From Chitinophaga pinensis (GTDB lineage: Bacteria; Bacteroidota; Bacteroidia; Chitinophagales; Chitinophagaceae): a stretch of 64,000 bases of DNA. This document shows, one piece after another, positions 30,890 through 41,072 of this stretch (position 1 is the stretch's first letter; the number at the start of each line of letters is the position of its first letter). The position numbers were made by a program, and so were the translations under genes. Below the pieces are notes generated by a model, which was not told the DNA's origin, did not search any database, and saw only the letters and a program-made list of their open reading frames with translations. The DNA lies in the NCBI GenBank assembly GCA_945865645.1, contig CAMBEI010000005.1:1-64000 (forward strand). Direction: 5' to 3'.

Positions 30890-31300
30890 CTATCGCAAAC
30901 GATCACTATCCTTTACCATTTTCTCATCCTTATTTATTGCTCTAACAGCTAAACCAAAAGCCAGTATTACCAGACTTTGTAAAATGGCTGTTAATGAATA
31001 AGTGCCTTGCGTAAAAGTTGCCGTTTCGCGATAATACAAAAATATAAGCAGGGTTTCTAGTGAAATTCCTAATACACAGAGTCTGAGTTGCGTTTTTCTT
31101 TTTTTATAAATAAAAATATTCATTAATGCTAGTACACCAAGGGCGATGCTAGTAATCAATAGAAAAAAAGTTACTGTTGCATTCAATTCATGCAGTGCTG
31201 TATCATTTGGTTTTATACCGCTATAAAACGAAAATTTTAAGCTAGCAAAAGTGCATACCGATGCCAACAATAACCAAATAGATTGAATGCGTTGTATCAT
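30890..31300 (-). CDS. DUF4293-like four-TM membrane protein
   Basis: MIQRIQSIWLLLASVCTFASLKFSFYSG start; ORF track extends it to 31441 but the conserved-looking start is at 31300. Confidence 0.72.
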   Translation of the reverse strand: MIQRIQSIWLLLASVCTFASLKFSFYSGIKPNDTALHELNATVTFFLLITSIALGVLALMNIFIYKKRKTQLRLCVLGISLETLLIFLYYRETATFTQGTYSLTAILQSLVILAFGLAVRAINKDEKMVKDSDRLR

Positions 31301-31655
31301 GATAATAATTTTAAACAAAATTAATTCAAAAGTGGTATAAAAAAACTTCCCATTAAAGGAACTTTTTTTTATGTAGATAGATTTGTGGTGTTTTTTTATT
31401 GGTTTACAAAGCAGATATTTTTTTGCCATCTGTAATGCCACATTAATTTTATTATGGAGAGCACAAAGTTATGTAAGTATCAACCCAACATTAGAGATGG
31501 TCTTCTTGTAGCTTATTATATTGACTGCCACAAGCCAATTTAATACATTATTTATAATATAAATTTAATAAAGTACACAATATTATTTATGTATATAAAA
31601 TTATATTTTTTATATTGATAAGTAATGTTCTTAAAGTTGCTTAATTGGTAAAAGC

Positions 31656-32936
31656 TTAATTCAGCTCGGGGTATAGTGGAAATTGTTTCATAAATAGTTT
31701 TACGTCTGTTGCAACTGCGGCAATTGCATCTACGTTGTCTATATTCATTAAAACGGTGTCAATAAAATCAACCACTATTTGCATGTGTTCTTCCTTCATA
31801 CCTCTGGTAGTAATGGCAGGCACTCCAACTCTAATACCAGAAGTTACAAAAGGGCTTTTATCATCGTAAGGCACTGCATTTTTATTTAAAGTAATGTGCG
31901 CTTTATCTAATGTTTCTTGTGCTTTTTTTCCAGTGATGTTTTTATTGCGTAGGTCAATAAGCATTAAATGGTTATCGGTACCACCACTAATAATTTGATA
32001 TTTTTTTTCTGTAAATGCATTTGCCATTGCTTGTGCATTAGCAACAATCTGTTTTGCATAAACTTTAAATTCATCGCTTAATAATTCTCCAAAGGCAATG
32101 GCTTTTGCAGCAATAACATGCTCTAGTGGGCCGCCTTGTGTGCCTGGGAACACGGCCATATCTATCAAATTGCTCATCATGCGTATATTACCTTTTGCAT
32201 CTTTTAGTGCAAAGGGATTTTCAAAATCCTTATACATTAATATAATGCCGCCACGAGGGCCACGTAAAGTTTTGTGTGTTGTGCTGGTTACAAAATGGCA
32301 ATATGCAAATGGCGAGTTTAATAAACCAGCTGCAATTAATCCTGCAGGGTGAGCCATATCGCACATTACTAAAGCACCAACTTCATCTGATACTTTTCTT
32401 ATTCTAGCATAATCTATATCTCTGCTGTAAGCAGATGCTCCGCAAATAATAAGTTTTGGTTTTTCTGTTCTAGCTTTTTCTTCTAGCATTTCGTAATCAA
32501 TTAGTCCGGTATCTTTTTTTACGGTATAAAAATATGGCTGATATAATTTGCCCGAAAAATTAACTGGAGAGCCATGTGTAAGATGACCGCCCATGCTAAG
32601 ATCTAAACCAAGTATTTTATCACCTGGTTGTAAAATGGCCAACATTAATGCTGCGTTTGCCTGCGCGCCACTATGCGGTTGAACGTTTGCATATGCACAG
32701 TTAAATACTGTTTTTATACGGTCAATTGCCAGTTGTTCTACTTGGTCTACAATTTCGCAGCCACCATAATACCTACGTCCGGGGTAGCCTTCGGCATATT
32801 TATTGGTTAGTGATGTGCCCATTGCCTGCATAACCTGTAGACTAGTAAAGTTTTCGGAAGCGATCAATTCAATGCCATTGCGTTGACGATCTAATTCCAT
32901 ATTAATTAAATCAAAAATTAATTTATCTTTTTGCAT
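31656..32936 (-). CDS. glyA: Serine hydroxymethyltransferase
   Basis: [54 protein letters not shown]. Confidence 0.97.
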   Translation of the reverse strand: MQKDKLIFDLINMELDRQRNGIELIASENFTSLQVMQAMGTSLTNKYAEGYPGRRYYGGCEIVDQVEQLAIDRIKTVFNCAYANVQPHSGAQANAALMLAILQPGDKILGLDLSMGGHLTHGSPVNFSGKLYQPYFYTVKKDTGLIDYEMLEEKARTEKPKLIICGASAYSRDIDYARIRKVSDEVGALVMCDMAHPAGLIAAGLLNSPFAYCHFVTSTTHKTLRGPRGGIILMYKDFENPFALKDAKGNIRMMSNLIDMAVFPGTQGGPLEHVIAAKAIAFGELLSDEFKVYAKQIVANAQAMANAFTEKKYQIISGGTDNHLMLIDLRNKNITGKKAQETLDKAHITLNKNAVPYDDKSPFVTSGIRVGVPAITTRGMKEEHMQIVVDFIDTVLMNIDNVDAIAAVATDVKLFMKQFPLYPELN

Positions 32937-32954
32937 TTGTACGTTTTAGAAATG

Positions 32955-32962
32955 CAAATATA
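32955..32962 (-). promoter_or_regulatory. Bacteroidota -7-type element upstream of glyA
   Basis: Minus strand TATATTTG matches TAnnTTTG; no clear -33. Confidence 0.35.
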
Positions 32963-33117
32963 AGCAGCATATAGAATTTTTCTTATTCATTTATTAACTA
33001 TTGTGTGTATAAAATACACGAATTAATCAAAAAGTATTACTTTCACACCCGTTTATAGTTTAAGATAGAAGGTTTAGTAAACTAAATGTACTGCCCAAGG
33101 CAGATTAGTTATTAAAA

Positions 33118-34131
33118 ATGAAGGCAATTATTCCGCTTGCGGGAGCAGGTACAAAACTTCGTCCGCATACATATACACAACCCAAAGCCTTAATACCACT
33201 GGCGGGTAAAACAATACTTAATATTATTGTAGATCAGCTGCATGAAGCGGGTATTAATGATTTTATTTTCATTATAGGTTACCTGGGAGAGAAGATACAA
33301 GATTATGTAGAAAAAAATTATCCTAATTTAAACGCTCATTTTGTTCAGCAGAATGAGCGATGTGGAACTGGCCATGCTATTAATTTAACCAGAGATTTGG
33401 TTGGAAACGATGAAGTATTAATTGTATTAGGCGATACCATTGCAGATTACGATGTAAGAGAAATTATTAATTCGCCTTTTTCTATGTTGGGTGTAAAGAA
33501 AGTAGATGATCCACGAAATTTTGGAGTAGCTGAAATTGAGGAGGATGGCTTTATTAGTAAGTTGGTAGAAAAGCCATCTATTCCAAAAAGCAATATGGCA
33601 TTGGTAGGCGTTTATAAGATTAAGGAAACCGATTTTTTATTTTCTTGCCTTGAGAATTTAATTGTAATTAAGAATGATTATAACGATGAGTTTAGTTTAA
33701 CGGAAGCTTTGGAATGTATGATGCAGCGAGGGGCAAGGTTTAAAGCATTTAAAGTTCCTAACTGGTTTGATTGTGGCAAAAAAGAAACATTGTTGGAATC
33801 TAATGCAACTTTATTAAAAAAATTTGGAGGAAACGTAGGGCAGGGACATAGTTACGAGAACACTATTATTATTCCTCCGGTTTCTATAGCTGAAGGCTGT
33901 GATATAAAAAATTCTGTAATTGGGCCCAATGTTACTATTGGTGAACATACCCGACTTAATCATGCAATTGTTAAAAACTCGATTATCGGCTCTTACTCCA
34001 ACCTTATGGAAATTGTTTTAAGTAAATCACTAATTGGCAGCGATGCCGAAATAAAAGGAGTAAATAGGAGTCTCAATATAGGGGATAATACCTCCATTGA
34101 TCTTAGCGGTGGTGGCACGGGCCTTGGTTAA
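33118..34131 (+). CDS. Sugar-1-phosphate nucleotidyltransferase
   Basis: MKAIIPLAGAGTKLRPHTYTQPKALIPLAGKTIL; C-terminal hexapeptide-like repeats. Confidence 0.88.
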   Translation: MKAIIPLAGAGTKLRPHTYTQPKALIPLAGKTILNIIVDQLHEAGINDFIFIIGYLGEKIQDYVEKNYPNLNAHFVQQNERCGTGHAINLTRDLVGNDEVLIVLGDTIADYDVREIINSPFSMLGVKKVDDPRNFGVAEIEEDGFISKLVEKPSIPKSNMALVGVYKIKETDFLFSCLENLIVIKNDYNDEFSLTEALECMMQRGARFKAFKVPNWFDCGKKETLLESNATLLKKFGGNVGQGHSYENTIIIPPVSIAEGCDIKNSVIGPNVTIGEHTRLNHAIVKNSIIGSYSNLMEIVLSKSLIGSDAEIKGVNRSLNIGDNTSIDLSGGGTGLG

Positions 34132-34287
34132 TCTTTAATTTCATCTTTTTTACTCCAATTAGCTTAAAATCATACTAGAGAGATAAATACTGTCTTTTAT
34201 AAAATAAATTTATTTGCTTTGTATTTCAAAGAGCTTTTAATTTATTAATCTATTTTAGCGATATCTGAAAAAAGTACTTCAATTATA

Positions 34288-35226
34288 ATGCAAAATCGAG
34301 TTACAAAACTATTTAATATTGATTATCCGATTGTACAGGCGGGTATGATTTGGGCTAGTGGTTGGCGTCTTGCAAGTGCTGTAAGCAATGCTGGCGCATT
34401 AGGTATTATTGGTAGCGGGAGTATGTATCCAGATGTATTGCGAGCGCATATTAAAAAATGTACCGCAGCTACAAAAAAATCATTTGGGGTTAATTTGCCA
34501 TTAATTTACCCCGATATTGATAAGCACATTCAAATTATTATTGAGGAAAAAGTTCCCATAGTATTTACATCGGCAGGTAATCCAAAAATTTGGACTTCCA
34601 TTTTAAAAGAGCATGGAATAAAAGTAGTGCATGTAGTTAGTAGCAGTAGCTTCGCGATTAAAGCGCAGGATGCCTGCTGTGATGCGGTGGTTGCTGAAGG
34701 ATTTGAGGCTGGCGGACATAATGGTAGAGATGAAACAACAACTATGGTTTTAATACCCGCTGTTTGTGCTGCTGTTAACATACCGGTATTAGCTGCAGGT
34801 GGTATTGCTACTGGCAGACAAATGTTGGCAGCCATGGTTTTGGGGGCAGAAGGGGTACAGGTAGGCAGTCGTTTTATAGCAAGTAATGAGGCCTCATCGC
34901 ATGATAATTTTAAAACTAAGGTGATAATGGCAAAGGAAGGCGACACACAATTATCCTTAAAGCAGTTAACTCCTGTAAGGTTATTGAAAAATAATTTTTT
35001 TAAACAAATACAAGATGCGGAAAAAAAATGTGCTTCTGTAAACGAACTTCAACAATTATTAGGAAATGGAAGAGCAAAGCTGGGTATGTTTGAAGGCAAT
35101 GTGGAGGAAGGCGAATTGGAAATAGGACAGGTAAGCTCTCTTATCAACAAAATAAAACCAGCGGCAGAAATTGTGCAAGAGATATATAAAGAATTTGAAA
35201 AAGCATTAACCCAGCCAGTAAAATAA
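34288..35226 (+). CDS. Nitronate monooxygenase / FabK-like flavoprotein
   Basis: DYPIVQAGMIWASGWRLASAVSNAGALGIIGSG; EGFEAGGHNGRDETTTMVLIP; VLAAGGIATGRQMLAAMVLGAEGVQVGSRFI. Confidence 0.88.
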   Translation: MQNRVTKLFNIDYPIVQAGMIWASGWRLASAVSNAGALGIIGSGSMYPDVLRAHIKKCTAATKKSFGVNLPLIYPDIDKHIQIIIEEKVPIVFTSAGNPKIWTSILKEHGIKVVHVVSSSSFAIKAQDACCDAVVAEGFEAGGHNGRDETTTMVLIPAVCAAVNIPVLAAGGIATGRQMLAAMVLGAEGVQVGSRFIASNEASSHDNFKTKVIMAKEGDTQLSLKQLTPVRLLKNNFFKQIQDAEKKCASVNELQQLLGNGRAKLGMFEGNVEEGELEIGQVSSLINKIKPAAEIVQEIYKEFEKALTQPVK

Positions 35227-35417
35227 TATATTTAATATTTGCGCATTATTAAAAGTTAATAAATCAACCCAACAAAAATATTTCCATACCAAGGTAAGTT
35301 TAGCATCCGTTTTAAAAAAAGATTATTTTCTAGCGGCATCCTATCATTTAAAGCGTATTTAATGTAGTTGTTTGTATATAATTTACCACAATTATTTTAC
35401 CACTAGTAAACTAATTA

Positions 35418-37001
35418 TTATAACACTCTTGCTAATTTGCTGGCTATTCTTTCGCCATCCATAGCTGCACTTACAATACCGCCAGCATAACCGGCACCTT
35501 CGCCGCAGGGATAAAAATTATCTAACTGAGGATGTGTTAAAGTTTCGGGATTACGACAGATGCGAACTGGGGAGGAAGTGCGACTTTCTGTAGCAACAAC
35601 TACTGCCTCATTGGTAAAATAGCCTTGCATTTTTTTTCCAAAAGATGTAAATCCTTTAGCGAGTGATTGATTAATAAAATTGGGTAAAACATATTGTAAT
35701 TGGGTAGATTGTAAACCAGGTAAATACGAGTTAGTTGGTAAGGAATTAGATAGGTTACCGTTACTAAAATCAGCCATACGTTGTGCAGGGGCAACCATTT
35801 TTCCACCTCCTGCATTAAAACATTTCTGTTCTATCATTTGCTGAAAATGTAGTAATAACAGTGGGCTATTTAAATCAACCTCTTTTCTATTATTAGCTTT
35901 TAATTCTTTATAAGCATCTTCTAGTTTAACTTGAACTACCATACCACTATTGGCGTAAGGGTTATTTCTTTTTGATGGGCTCCAGCCATTAACTACCATT
36001 TGACCTGCAGAAGTAGCTGCAGGAGCTATAATACCACCAGGGCACATACAAAATGAAAATACACCTCTGTCATTTACTTGTTTTACTAAGGTGTATGAAG
36101 CTGGGGGTATATTTTTATCTCTAATTAGGCAGTGGTATTGAATATTGTCAATTATTTGTTGGGGGTGTTCAACTCTTACGCCAAGTGCAAATTCTTTTGC
36201 TTCAATTAAAATTCTTTTTTTATGTAGTAATTCAAATATATCTGATGCACTATGTCCTGTTGCTAATATAAATGCATCGGCATTAAAAATATATCCATCT
36301 GCTGTTGTAACAGATTTTATTTTTTGATTGGAGATATTAAAATCAATAACTTTTTTTTCAAACAAAAATTCGCCACCACTATCAATAATTTGTTTACGCA
36401 TGGCGGTAATAATTTGTGGCAGTTTGTTGGTGCCAATATGTGGGTGTGATTGGTAAAGGATTTGATCTTGTGCGCCAAAGTGTACGAAAAGATTTAGAAT
36501 ACGATTAATATCACCTCTTTTATTACTTCTGGTATATAGTTTTCCGTCGCTGTAAGTACCAGCACCACCTTCACCAAAGCAATAATTACTCTCTGGATTT
36601 ACAATGCCTTCTTTATTTAGTATGGCAAGATCCCGACGTCTTGATCTAACATCTTTTCCTCTTTCTAGTATTACGGGTTTAATGCCTTGTTCAATTAAGT
36701 GTAGTGCAGCGAAAAGGCCTGCAGGGCCTGCACCAATAATTACAACTTTTTTTTCAGCATTTTTTACTTCCTTAAAATTAAAGGATTGTATTTCTCTTTG
36801 ATGAAATGGCTCCTCAATGAATGCATTTATTGTTAAGTTAACCCAAATTGTTTTTGCCCTTGCATCAATAGATTGCTTTAAAATATGATAGCCAGAAACG
36901 GATCTAATTTTTTTTCCGGTTGTATTGGCAATTATTTTTTTTACGGATAAGATATCAGAGGCTTCTGATGGCAGAAGTTTAATAGTGAGTTTTTGTTGCA
37001 T
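35418..37001 (-). CDS. NAD(P)/FAD-dependent oxidoreductase
   Basis: VVIIGAGPAGLFAALHLIEQGIKPVILERG; NYCFGEGGAGTYSDGKLYTR; YPCGEGAGYAGGIVSAAMDGERIA. Confidence 0.9.
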   Translation of the reverse strand: MQQKLTIKLLPSEASDILSVKKIIANTTGKKIRSVSGYHILKQSIDARAKTIWVNLTINAFIEEPFHQREIQSFNFKEVKNAEKKVVIIGAGPAGLFAALHLIEQGIKPVILERGKDVRSRRRDLAILNKEGIVNPESNYCFGEGGAGTYSDGKLYTRSNKRGDINRILNLFVHFGAQDQILYQSHPHIGTNKLPQIITAMRKQIIDSGGEFLFEKKVIDFNISNQKIKSVTTADGYIFNADAFILATGHSASDIFELLHKKRILIEAKEFALGVRVEHPQQIIDNIQYHCLIRDKNIPPASYTLVKQVNDRGVFSFCMCPGGIIAPAATSAGQMVVNGWSPSKRNNPYANSGMVVQVKLEDAYKELKANNRKEVDLNSPLLLLHFQQMIEQKCFNAGGGKMVAPAQRMADFSNGNLSNSLPTNSYLPGLQSTQLQYVLPNFINQSLAKGFTSFGKKMQGYFTNEAVVVATESRTSSPVRICRNPETLTHPQLDNFYPCGEGAGYAGGIVSAAMDGERIASKLARVL

Positions 37002-37054
37002 TTTTAAAAGCCAGATTTTTATTCCGGAATTTTTTATACTAGGTATACTATTTT

Positions 37055-37441
37055 TTAAAACGGTAAATCATCAACGGCATCGGGTGGTGCAGCGGAAAAA
37101 GTATCTAGCGGCTCTAGGTAATCGCTATCTGTTTTAGAGCTGCCAGATTGGAGTATTTGTTCAATTCGCCAAGCATCTAAATTGGTTATATAATTAACTT
37201 TCCCGTCTTTTTCCCATTTACTTCCTTTAATATTAAAGTAAACTTTTATTTCGTCACCTATATTTACACGGTCAATAATTGTTGTTTTATCCTGCACACA
37301 TTGAAACTTTACATAATTAATAATGGTACGTCCGTTAAATTCCTCTGTTTTTTCTACAGCAAATTCACGGAGTTTAAATGTTTCAGTACGTTGTAAGGTT
37401 TCGTATTTTGCAATTAGCTTACCTGTTAATTCGTAACTCAT
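37055..37441 (-). CDS. DUF3127 family protein
   Basis: MSYELTGKLIAKYETLQRTETFKLREFAVE...WEKDGKVNYITNLDAWRIE. Confidence 0.75.
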   Translation of the reverse strand: MSYELTGKLIAKYETLQRTETFKLREFAVEKTEEFNGRTIINYVKFQCVQDKTTIIDRVNIGDEIKVYFNIKGSKWEKDGKVNYITNLDAWRIEQILQSGSSKTDSDYLEPLDTFSAAPPDAVDDLPF

Positions 37442-37875
37442 AAAAATAATTTAATATTCAAAAGTAATTCTATTTATTGATAATTATTTTCTTTGTTATT
37501 CAAAAAAAAGAGGTACCTTCCTCTTAGTTTATTTTTATATGCTTAAAGTAAAAATTAAGCATAAATTATAATACAAAATTGTTCTAATTTTTTGCAAAGA
37601 AATTCATATTTATTTTTAATTTAATATGAATATTTTTTTTGAGAATGGAGGGCAAAGAATTTAGTTTATTTTGGCCTGATATTTTGGTTTAACAATGGCT
37701 TTTAAAACTTATTAGTAAGGTATAGGGATAAAAGTAAATAAATAAAAATTTTTTTTTCAACATTTTATTCGATATTCGCTGTCCGCCATTTTTTTTGATT
37801 TAATCCAAAAATATTGAGTAGGCACTAAAACAAAATATAATTTTTAACAATACTATATAAATTGCTAAGGAACTA

Positions 37876-39309
37876 ATGGATAAAGTTTTTGAAAAAGTAT
37901 GGATTAATTGTTTAGAGATAATCAAAGACATTGTAGAATGGCAGCATTTTAAAACATGGTTTGAACCTATTAAGCCAGTTGCGTTAAAAGAAAAAATATT
38001 AACGATACAGGTGCCTAGTCAATTTTTTTATGAATATATTGAAGAGCATTATGTTTCACTATTAGCCAAAACATTGAAGAGAGAATTAGGCAAAGATGCA
38101 AGATTGGAATATAGGATTATGGTGGATAGTGGAAACAGAAACAACAAGCCACAAACTATTGATGTCCCTGGTCAGGGGTACAAATCATATTCAAATAACG
38201 AAATGGATTTTCCCCTCGTCATAAATAATCCTGTAAAGAATCCCTTTGTTATTCCGGGACTTAAAAAAATGCAGATTAACCCGCAATTAAATCAAGCATA
38301 TACTTTTGAAGCGTATGTTGAAGGTGATTGTAATCGTGTGGCTCGTAGAGCAGGTAAAACAGTAGCGGAGAAACCGGGGACTACTTCTTTTAATCCACTG
38401 GTAATTTATGGTGGGGTTGGTTTGGGAAAAACGCATTTAGCTCAGGCGATAGGCAATGAGGTTAAAAGGCTTCATAGTAATAAGGTAGTTTTATATGTAA
38501 GCTCCGAAAAATTCATAAATCAATTTATAGATCATGGGCGTAACGGAGCCATTAATGATTTTATACATTTTTATCAGTTAATAGATGTACTAATTATTGA
38601 TGATGTTCAGTTCTTCACTCGTGCCGAAAAATCGCAGGATGCATTTTTTTCTATTTTTAATCATTTACATCAAAGTGGCAAGCAATTAATTTTAACTAGC
38701 GATAAGCCACCAAAAGATTTAGAAGGTGTGCAGGAAAGACTATTGAGTAGGTTCCGTTGGGGATTAAGTGCCGATATACAAATGCCGGATTATGATACCA
38801 AGATTGAAATTTTGGAAAAGAAAATGAAGAATGATGGCTTAGAGATGCCGCCAGAAGTGGTTAAGTACATTGCTTATAATATAAATAGCAGTGTTCGGGA
38901 GTTAGAAGGAGCATTAATTTCGTTACTAGCACAATCTTCTCTTAATAAGAGAGAAATAGACTTGGAATTAGCCAAGAAAGTACTTAGAAATTTTGTAAAA
39001 TCTTCTAGTAAAGAAATTACGATAGATGCTATTCAAAAAATGGTATGTGAATATTTTGACGTGCCTTATGATAAGTTATTACAGAAAACGCGCAAGCGTG
39101 AAATTGTACAGGCAAGACAGATAACCATGTTTTTAGCAAAAGCATTTACAAAAAATTCATTAAAAACAATTGGAGAGCATTTTGGCGGCAGGGATCATAC
39201 CACGGTTATTCACAGTTGTCAAACTGTAAAAGATTTAATGGATACTGATAATTTATTTAAAGAAAGTGTATTGGAACTACAGCAGAAAGTACATTTAGCC
39301 GCCATGTAA
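37876..39309 (+). CDS. dnaA: Chromosomal replication initiator protein DnaA
   Basis: NPLVIYGGVGLGKTHLAQAIGN, LIIDDVQFF, GGRDHTTVIHSCQTV. Confidence 0.98.
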   Translation: MDKVFEKVWINCLEIIKDIVEWQHFKTWFEPIKPVALKEKILTIQVPSQFFYEYIEEHYVSLLAKTLKRELGKDARLEYRIMVDSGNRNNKPQTIDVPGQGYKSYSNNEMDFPLVINNPVKNPFVIPGLKKMQINPQLNQAYTFEAYVEGDCNRVARRAGKTVAEKPGTTSFNPLVIYGGVGLGKTHLAQAIGNEVKRLHSNKVVLYVSSEKFINQFIDHGRNGAINDFIHFYQLIDVLIIDDVQFFTRAEKSQDAFFSIFNHLHQSGKQLILTSDKPPKDLEGVQERLLSRFRWGLSADIQMPDYDTKIEILEKKMKNDGLEMPPEVVKYIAYNINSSVRELEGALISLLAQSSLNKREIDLELAKKVLRNFVKSSSKEITIDAIQKMVCEYFDVPYDKLLQKTRKREIVQARQITMFLAKAFTKNSLKTIGEHFGGRDHTTVIHSCQTVKDLMDTDNLFKESVLELQQKVHLAAM

Positions 39310-39326
39310 GGATAAAAAATAATTTT

Positions 39327-39362
39327 AAAAAATCCAGATTCGTTATCGAGTTTGGATTTTTT
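39327..39362 (+). terminator. Terminator downstream of dnaA
   Basis: AAAAAATCCAGATTCG-TTAT-CGAGTTTGGATTTTTT imperfect stem ending in a T-run. Confidence 0.75.
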
Positions 39363-39442
39363 CTTTACTGTTAGTGGGTTTTAAAGAAATTGATATATCC
39401 GAAAAATAATATCACAAAAAATGCCTTGTTTTGTCATTTAGT

Positions 39443-39474
39443 TTTGGGTAATAGCACTTTGAATTGTATTTTTG
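39443..39474 (+). promoter_or_regulatory. Bacteroidota sigma-ABfr-type promoter for the tRNA genes
   Basis: TTTG (39443-39446), 20-nt spacer, TATTTTTG (39467-39474): fits TTTG-N19-21-TAnnTTTG; tRNA-Ser starts 28 nt downstream. Confidence 0.6.
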
Positions 39475-39502
39475 CCACCCCTTACAAAATGAGGGCAGGT
39501 TA

Positions 39503-39592
<90 letters not shown>

Positions 39593-39658
39593 AGGAGTTC
39601 TTACAAAGTTTTACATTGATCGGGTTCTCCCAATAAACCCGTCAAATATTTTTAAGTT

Positions 39659-39733
39659 CGGGATGTAGCGTAGCCCGGTTATCGCGCCTGGTTTGGGACC
39701 AGGAGGTCGCAAGTTCGAATCTTGCCATCCCGA
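39659..39733 (+). tRNA. tRNA-Pro(UGG)
   Basis: CGGGATG/CATCCCG acceptor, CCTGG-TTTGGGA-CCAGG anticodon arm with TGG, GTTCGAATC T-loop. Confidence 0.95.
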
Positions 39734-39743
39734 CATGACCACC

Positions 39744-39775
39744 AAAAAGGCAATCTTTAAAAAGATTGCCTTTTT
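39744..39775 (+). terminator. Terminator after tRNA-Pro
   Basis: AAAAAGGCAATCTTT-AA-AAAGATTGCCTTTTT, 15-bp perfect stem. Confidence 0.85.
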
Positions 39776-39797
39776 TATTTTCGCCTGAAACCCTTGC

Positions 39798-40106
39798 CTA
39801 TAATGTAATTTCACGAAATAAATAATTCACTTTTCTGGTTCGAACTGCTTGTTTATCCTTATCATACAACATTCCTTCAGGAAACACCAAGTATTGTAAT
39901 TGTTATTTTTTAAAGTAGGTAGTTAAAATCCATAACTGGCTTATGTTTTCTGCGATATTCAAACCTTTTTCAATTGCTTTTTCAAGGTTAGAACTCAACT
40001 CGACATTTGCTTTACTTTTTTTCTTCAATTGATTAAGTTTATCTCTATATTTAAATAAGAATTTATCGTACTGTGTTAGCGGTTCGTTTTTTTTTCTACT
40101 TGTCAA
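39798..40106 (-). pseudogene. C-terminal remnant of a serine site-specific recombinase, with in-frame stop
   Basis: Minus-strand reading across the TAA at 39903-39905 stays in frame: ...NLEKAIEKGLNIAENISQLWILTTYFKK*QLQYLVFPEGMLYDKDKQAVRTRKVNYLFREITL*; the FPEGMLYDK...VRT.KVNYLF tail resembles C-termini of Bacteroidota recombinase-family proteins (from memory). No catalytic N-terminus in the window. Confidence 0.6.
40073..40083 (-). repeat. Partial attC-like half-site immediately 3' of the NmrA-like gene
   Basis: GTGTTAGCGGT, identical to 41198-41208. Confidence 0.6.
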
Positions 40107-40111
40107 GTAGT

Positions 40112-41017
40112 TTATTTAAGGTTTACTTTTTCGGCTACTAAAAATTCTTTTACAGAAGTCCACTTGATGTGTGAATATCTGTCGTTATCATATTTTTGAA
40201 AAATAATTCGTCCTTCCATTATATCTCTCATATATTGCATTCCTTGCCAAGCAGGGTAAAGTTCGTTTTCTGAAGGTGAAAAAAATCTTGTCACTTTGAT
40301 AAGAAAATTTAAAAGACTAATGCCACCTGGTCTGAATAATTTATATTGTTTTCTTGTAAGTTCTGTAAGTAATTTCACAAAGTCGTTGCACGAAAGTTTA
40401 TCACCAGCTATTCTTAAATATCTTGGTGTATTATCGTCCACGGCAGCTGCAGCGGTAAATTCAGCAACATTGTCCGTAGTTGTAAATTCTAAAATTTGAT
40501 TTGCATTACCCCAACATAAAATCCATTTTTGTTTTAAAAGTATTAAAGGCATATCTGTTGTTAATAAATCCATAAAAGGGCCATTAAAAATAGTTGTTGC
40601 TTTGATAGAGTTTTTGTCAAGATACTCGTGAAACTTTCTCCTAAAATCTAAATTTCGATTTTGTCCTTCTTTTAAGTTTGTAAAATCACTTGAATAGTCG
40701 CTTGGAATAAATCTTTGAACATTTGCTTGAACCGCAGCGTCTAAAAATATTTTTTGAGTGTCAATTACTGTTTCTTTTAAACCCGCCAAAGCTGAGACGA
40801 TACAATGTGCTCCTATACAATGTTTTGAAATTTCTGATTTATTGCTTGTGTCCACCTGAAAAACTTGTACACCTTTTTGTTCTAAGTCTTTTACTTTTTT
40901 AATGTCTGTTTCTAAACGAACAATTGCTCGCACTTCTACATCTTTGGCTAATAATGCCTTTATAATTTTACCACCTAGATTCCCAGTCGCACCAGCTACT
41001 ACTATTATTTTTCTCAT
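40112..41017 (-). CDS. NmrA-like / isoflavone-reductase-like NAD(P)-binding protein
   Basis: KIIVVAGATGNLGGKIIKALLAKDVEVRAIVR; FIPSDYSSDF; TIFNGPFMDLL. Confidence 0.85.
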   Translation of the reverse strand: MRKIIVVAGATGNLGGKIIKALLAKDVEVRAIVRLETDIKKVKDLEQKGVQVFQVDTSNKSEISKHCIGAHCIVSALAGLKETVIDTQKIFLDAAVQANVQRFIPSDYSSDFTNLKEGQNRNLDFRRKFHEYLDKNSIKATTIFNGPFMDLLTTDMPLILLKQKWILCWGNANQILEFTTTDNVAEFTAAAAVDDNTPRYLRIAGDKLSCNDFVKLLTELTRKQYKLFRPGGISLLNFLIKVTRFFSPSENELYPAWQGMQYMRDIMEGRIIFQKYDNDRYSHIKWTSVKEFLVAEKVNLK

Positions 41018-41072
41018 TTAATAATTATTGTTTTTTAGTCTTTATGTTCAGTTTGTTCCGTCCGTTATAATG

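Noticed and set aside
37442-37875. AT-rich region upstream of dnaA as oriC
   Set aside because: No TTATCCACA-like DnaA box recognised in the intergenic region; the only TTATTCACA seen lies inside the dnaA coding sequence (TVIHSC). Would need a cumulative GC-skew plot.
39611-39814. ORF translating to WQDSNLRPPGPKPGAITGLRY
   Set aside because: Antisense to tRNA-Pro; a familiar spurious ORF type created by tRNA sequence.
39838-39847. GGTTCGAACT as a duplicated tRNA 3' end (att site) for the island
   Set aside because: Only the generic GTTCGAA T-loop core matches and it lies in the recombinase remnant reading frame; no longer direct repeat of the tRNA-Pro 3' end was found downstream.
40096-40110. 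CTACTT-GTC-AAGTAG hairpin as terminator of the NmrA-like gene
   Set aside because: In the gene's direction it is followed by an A-run, not a T-run; more likely incidental or part of the broken junction.
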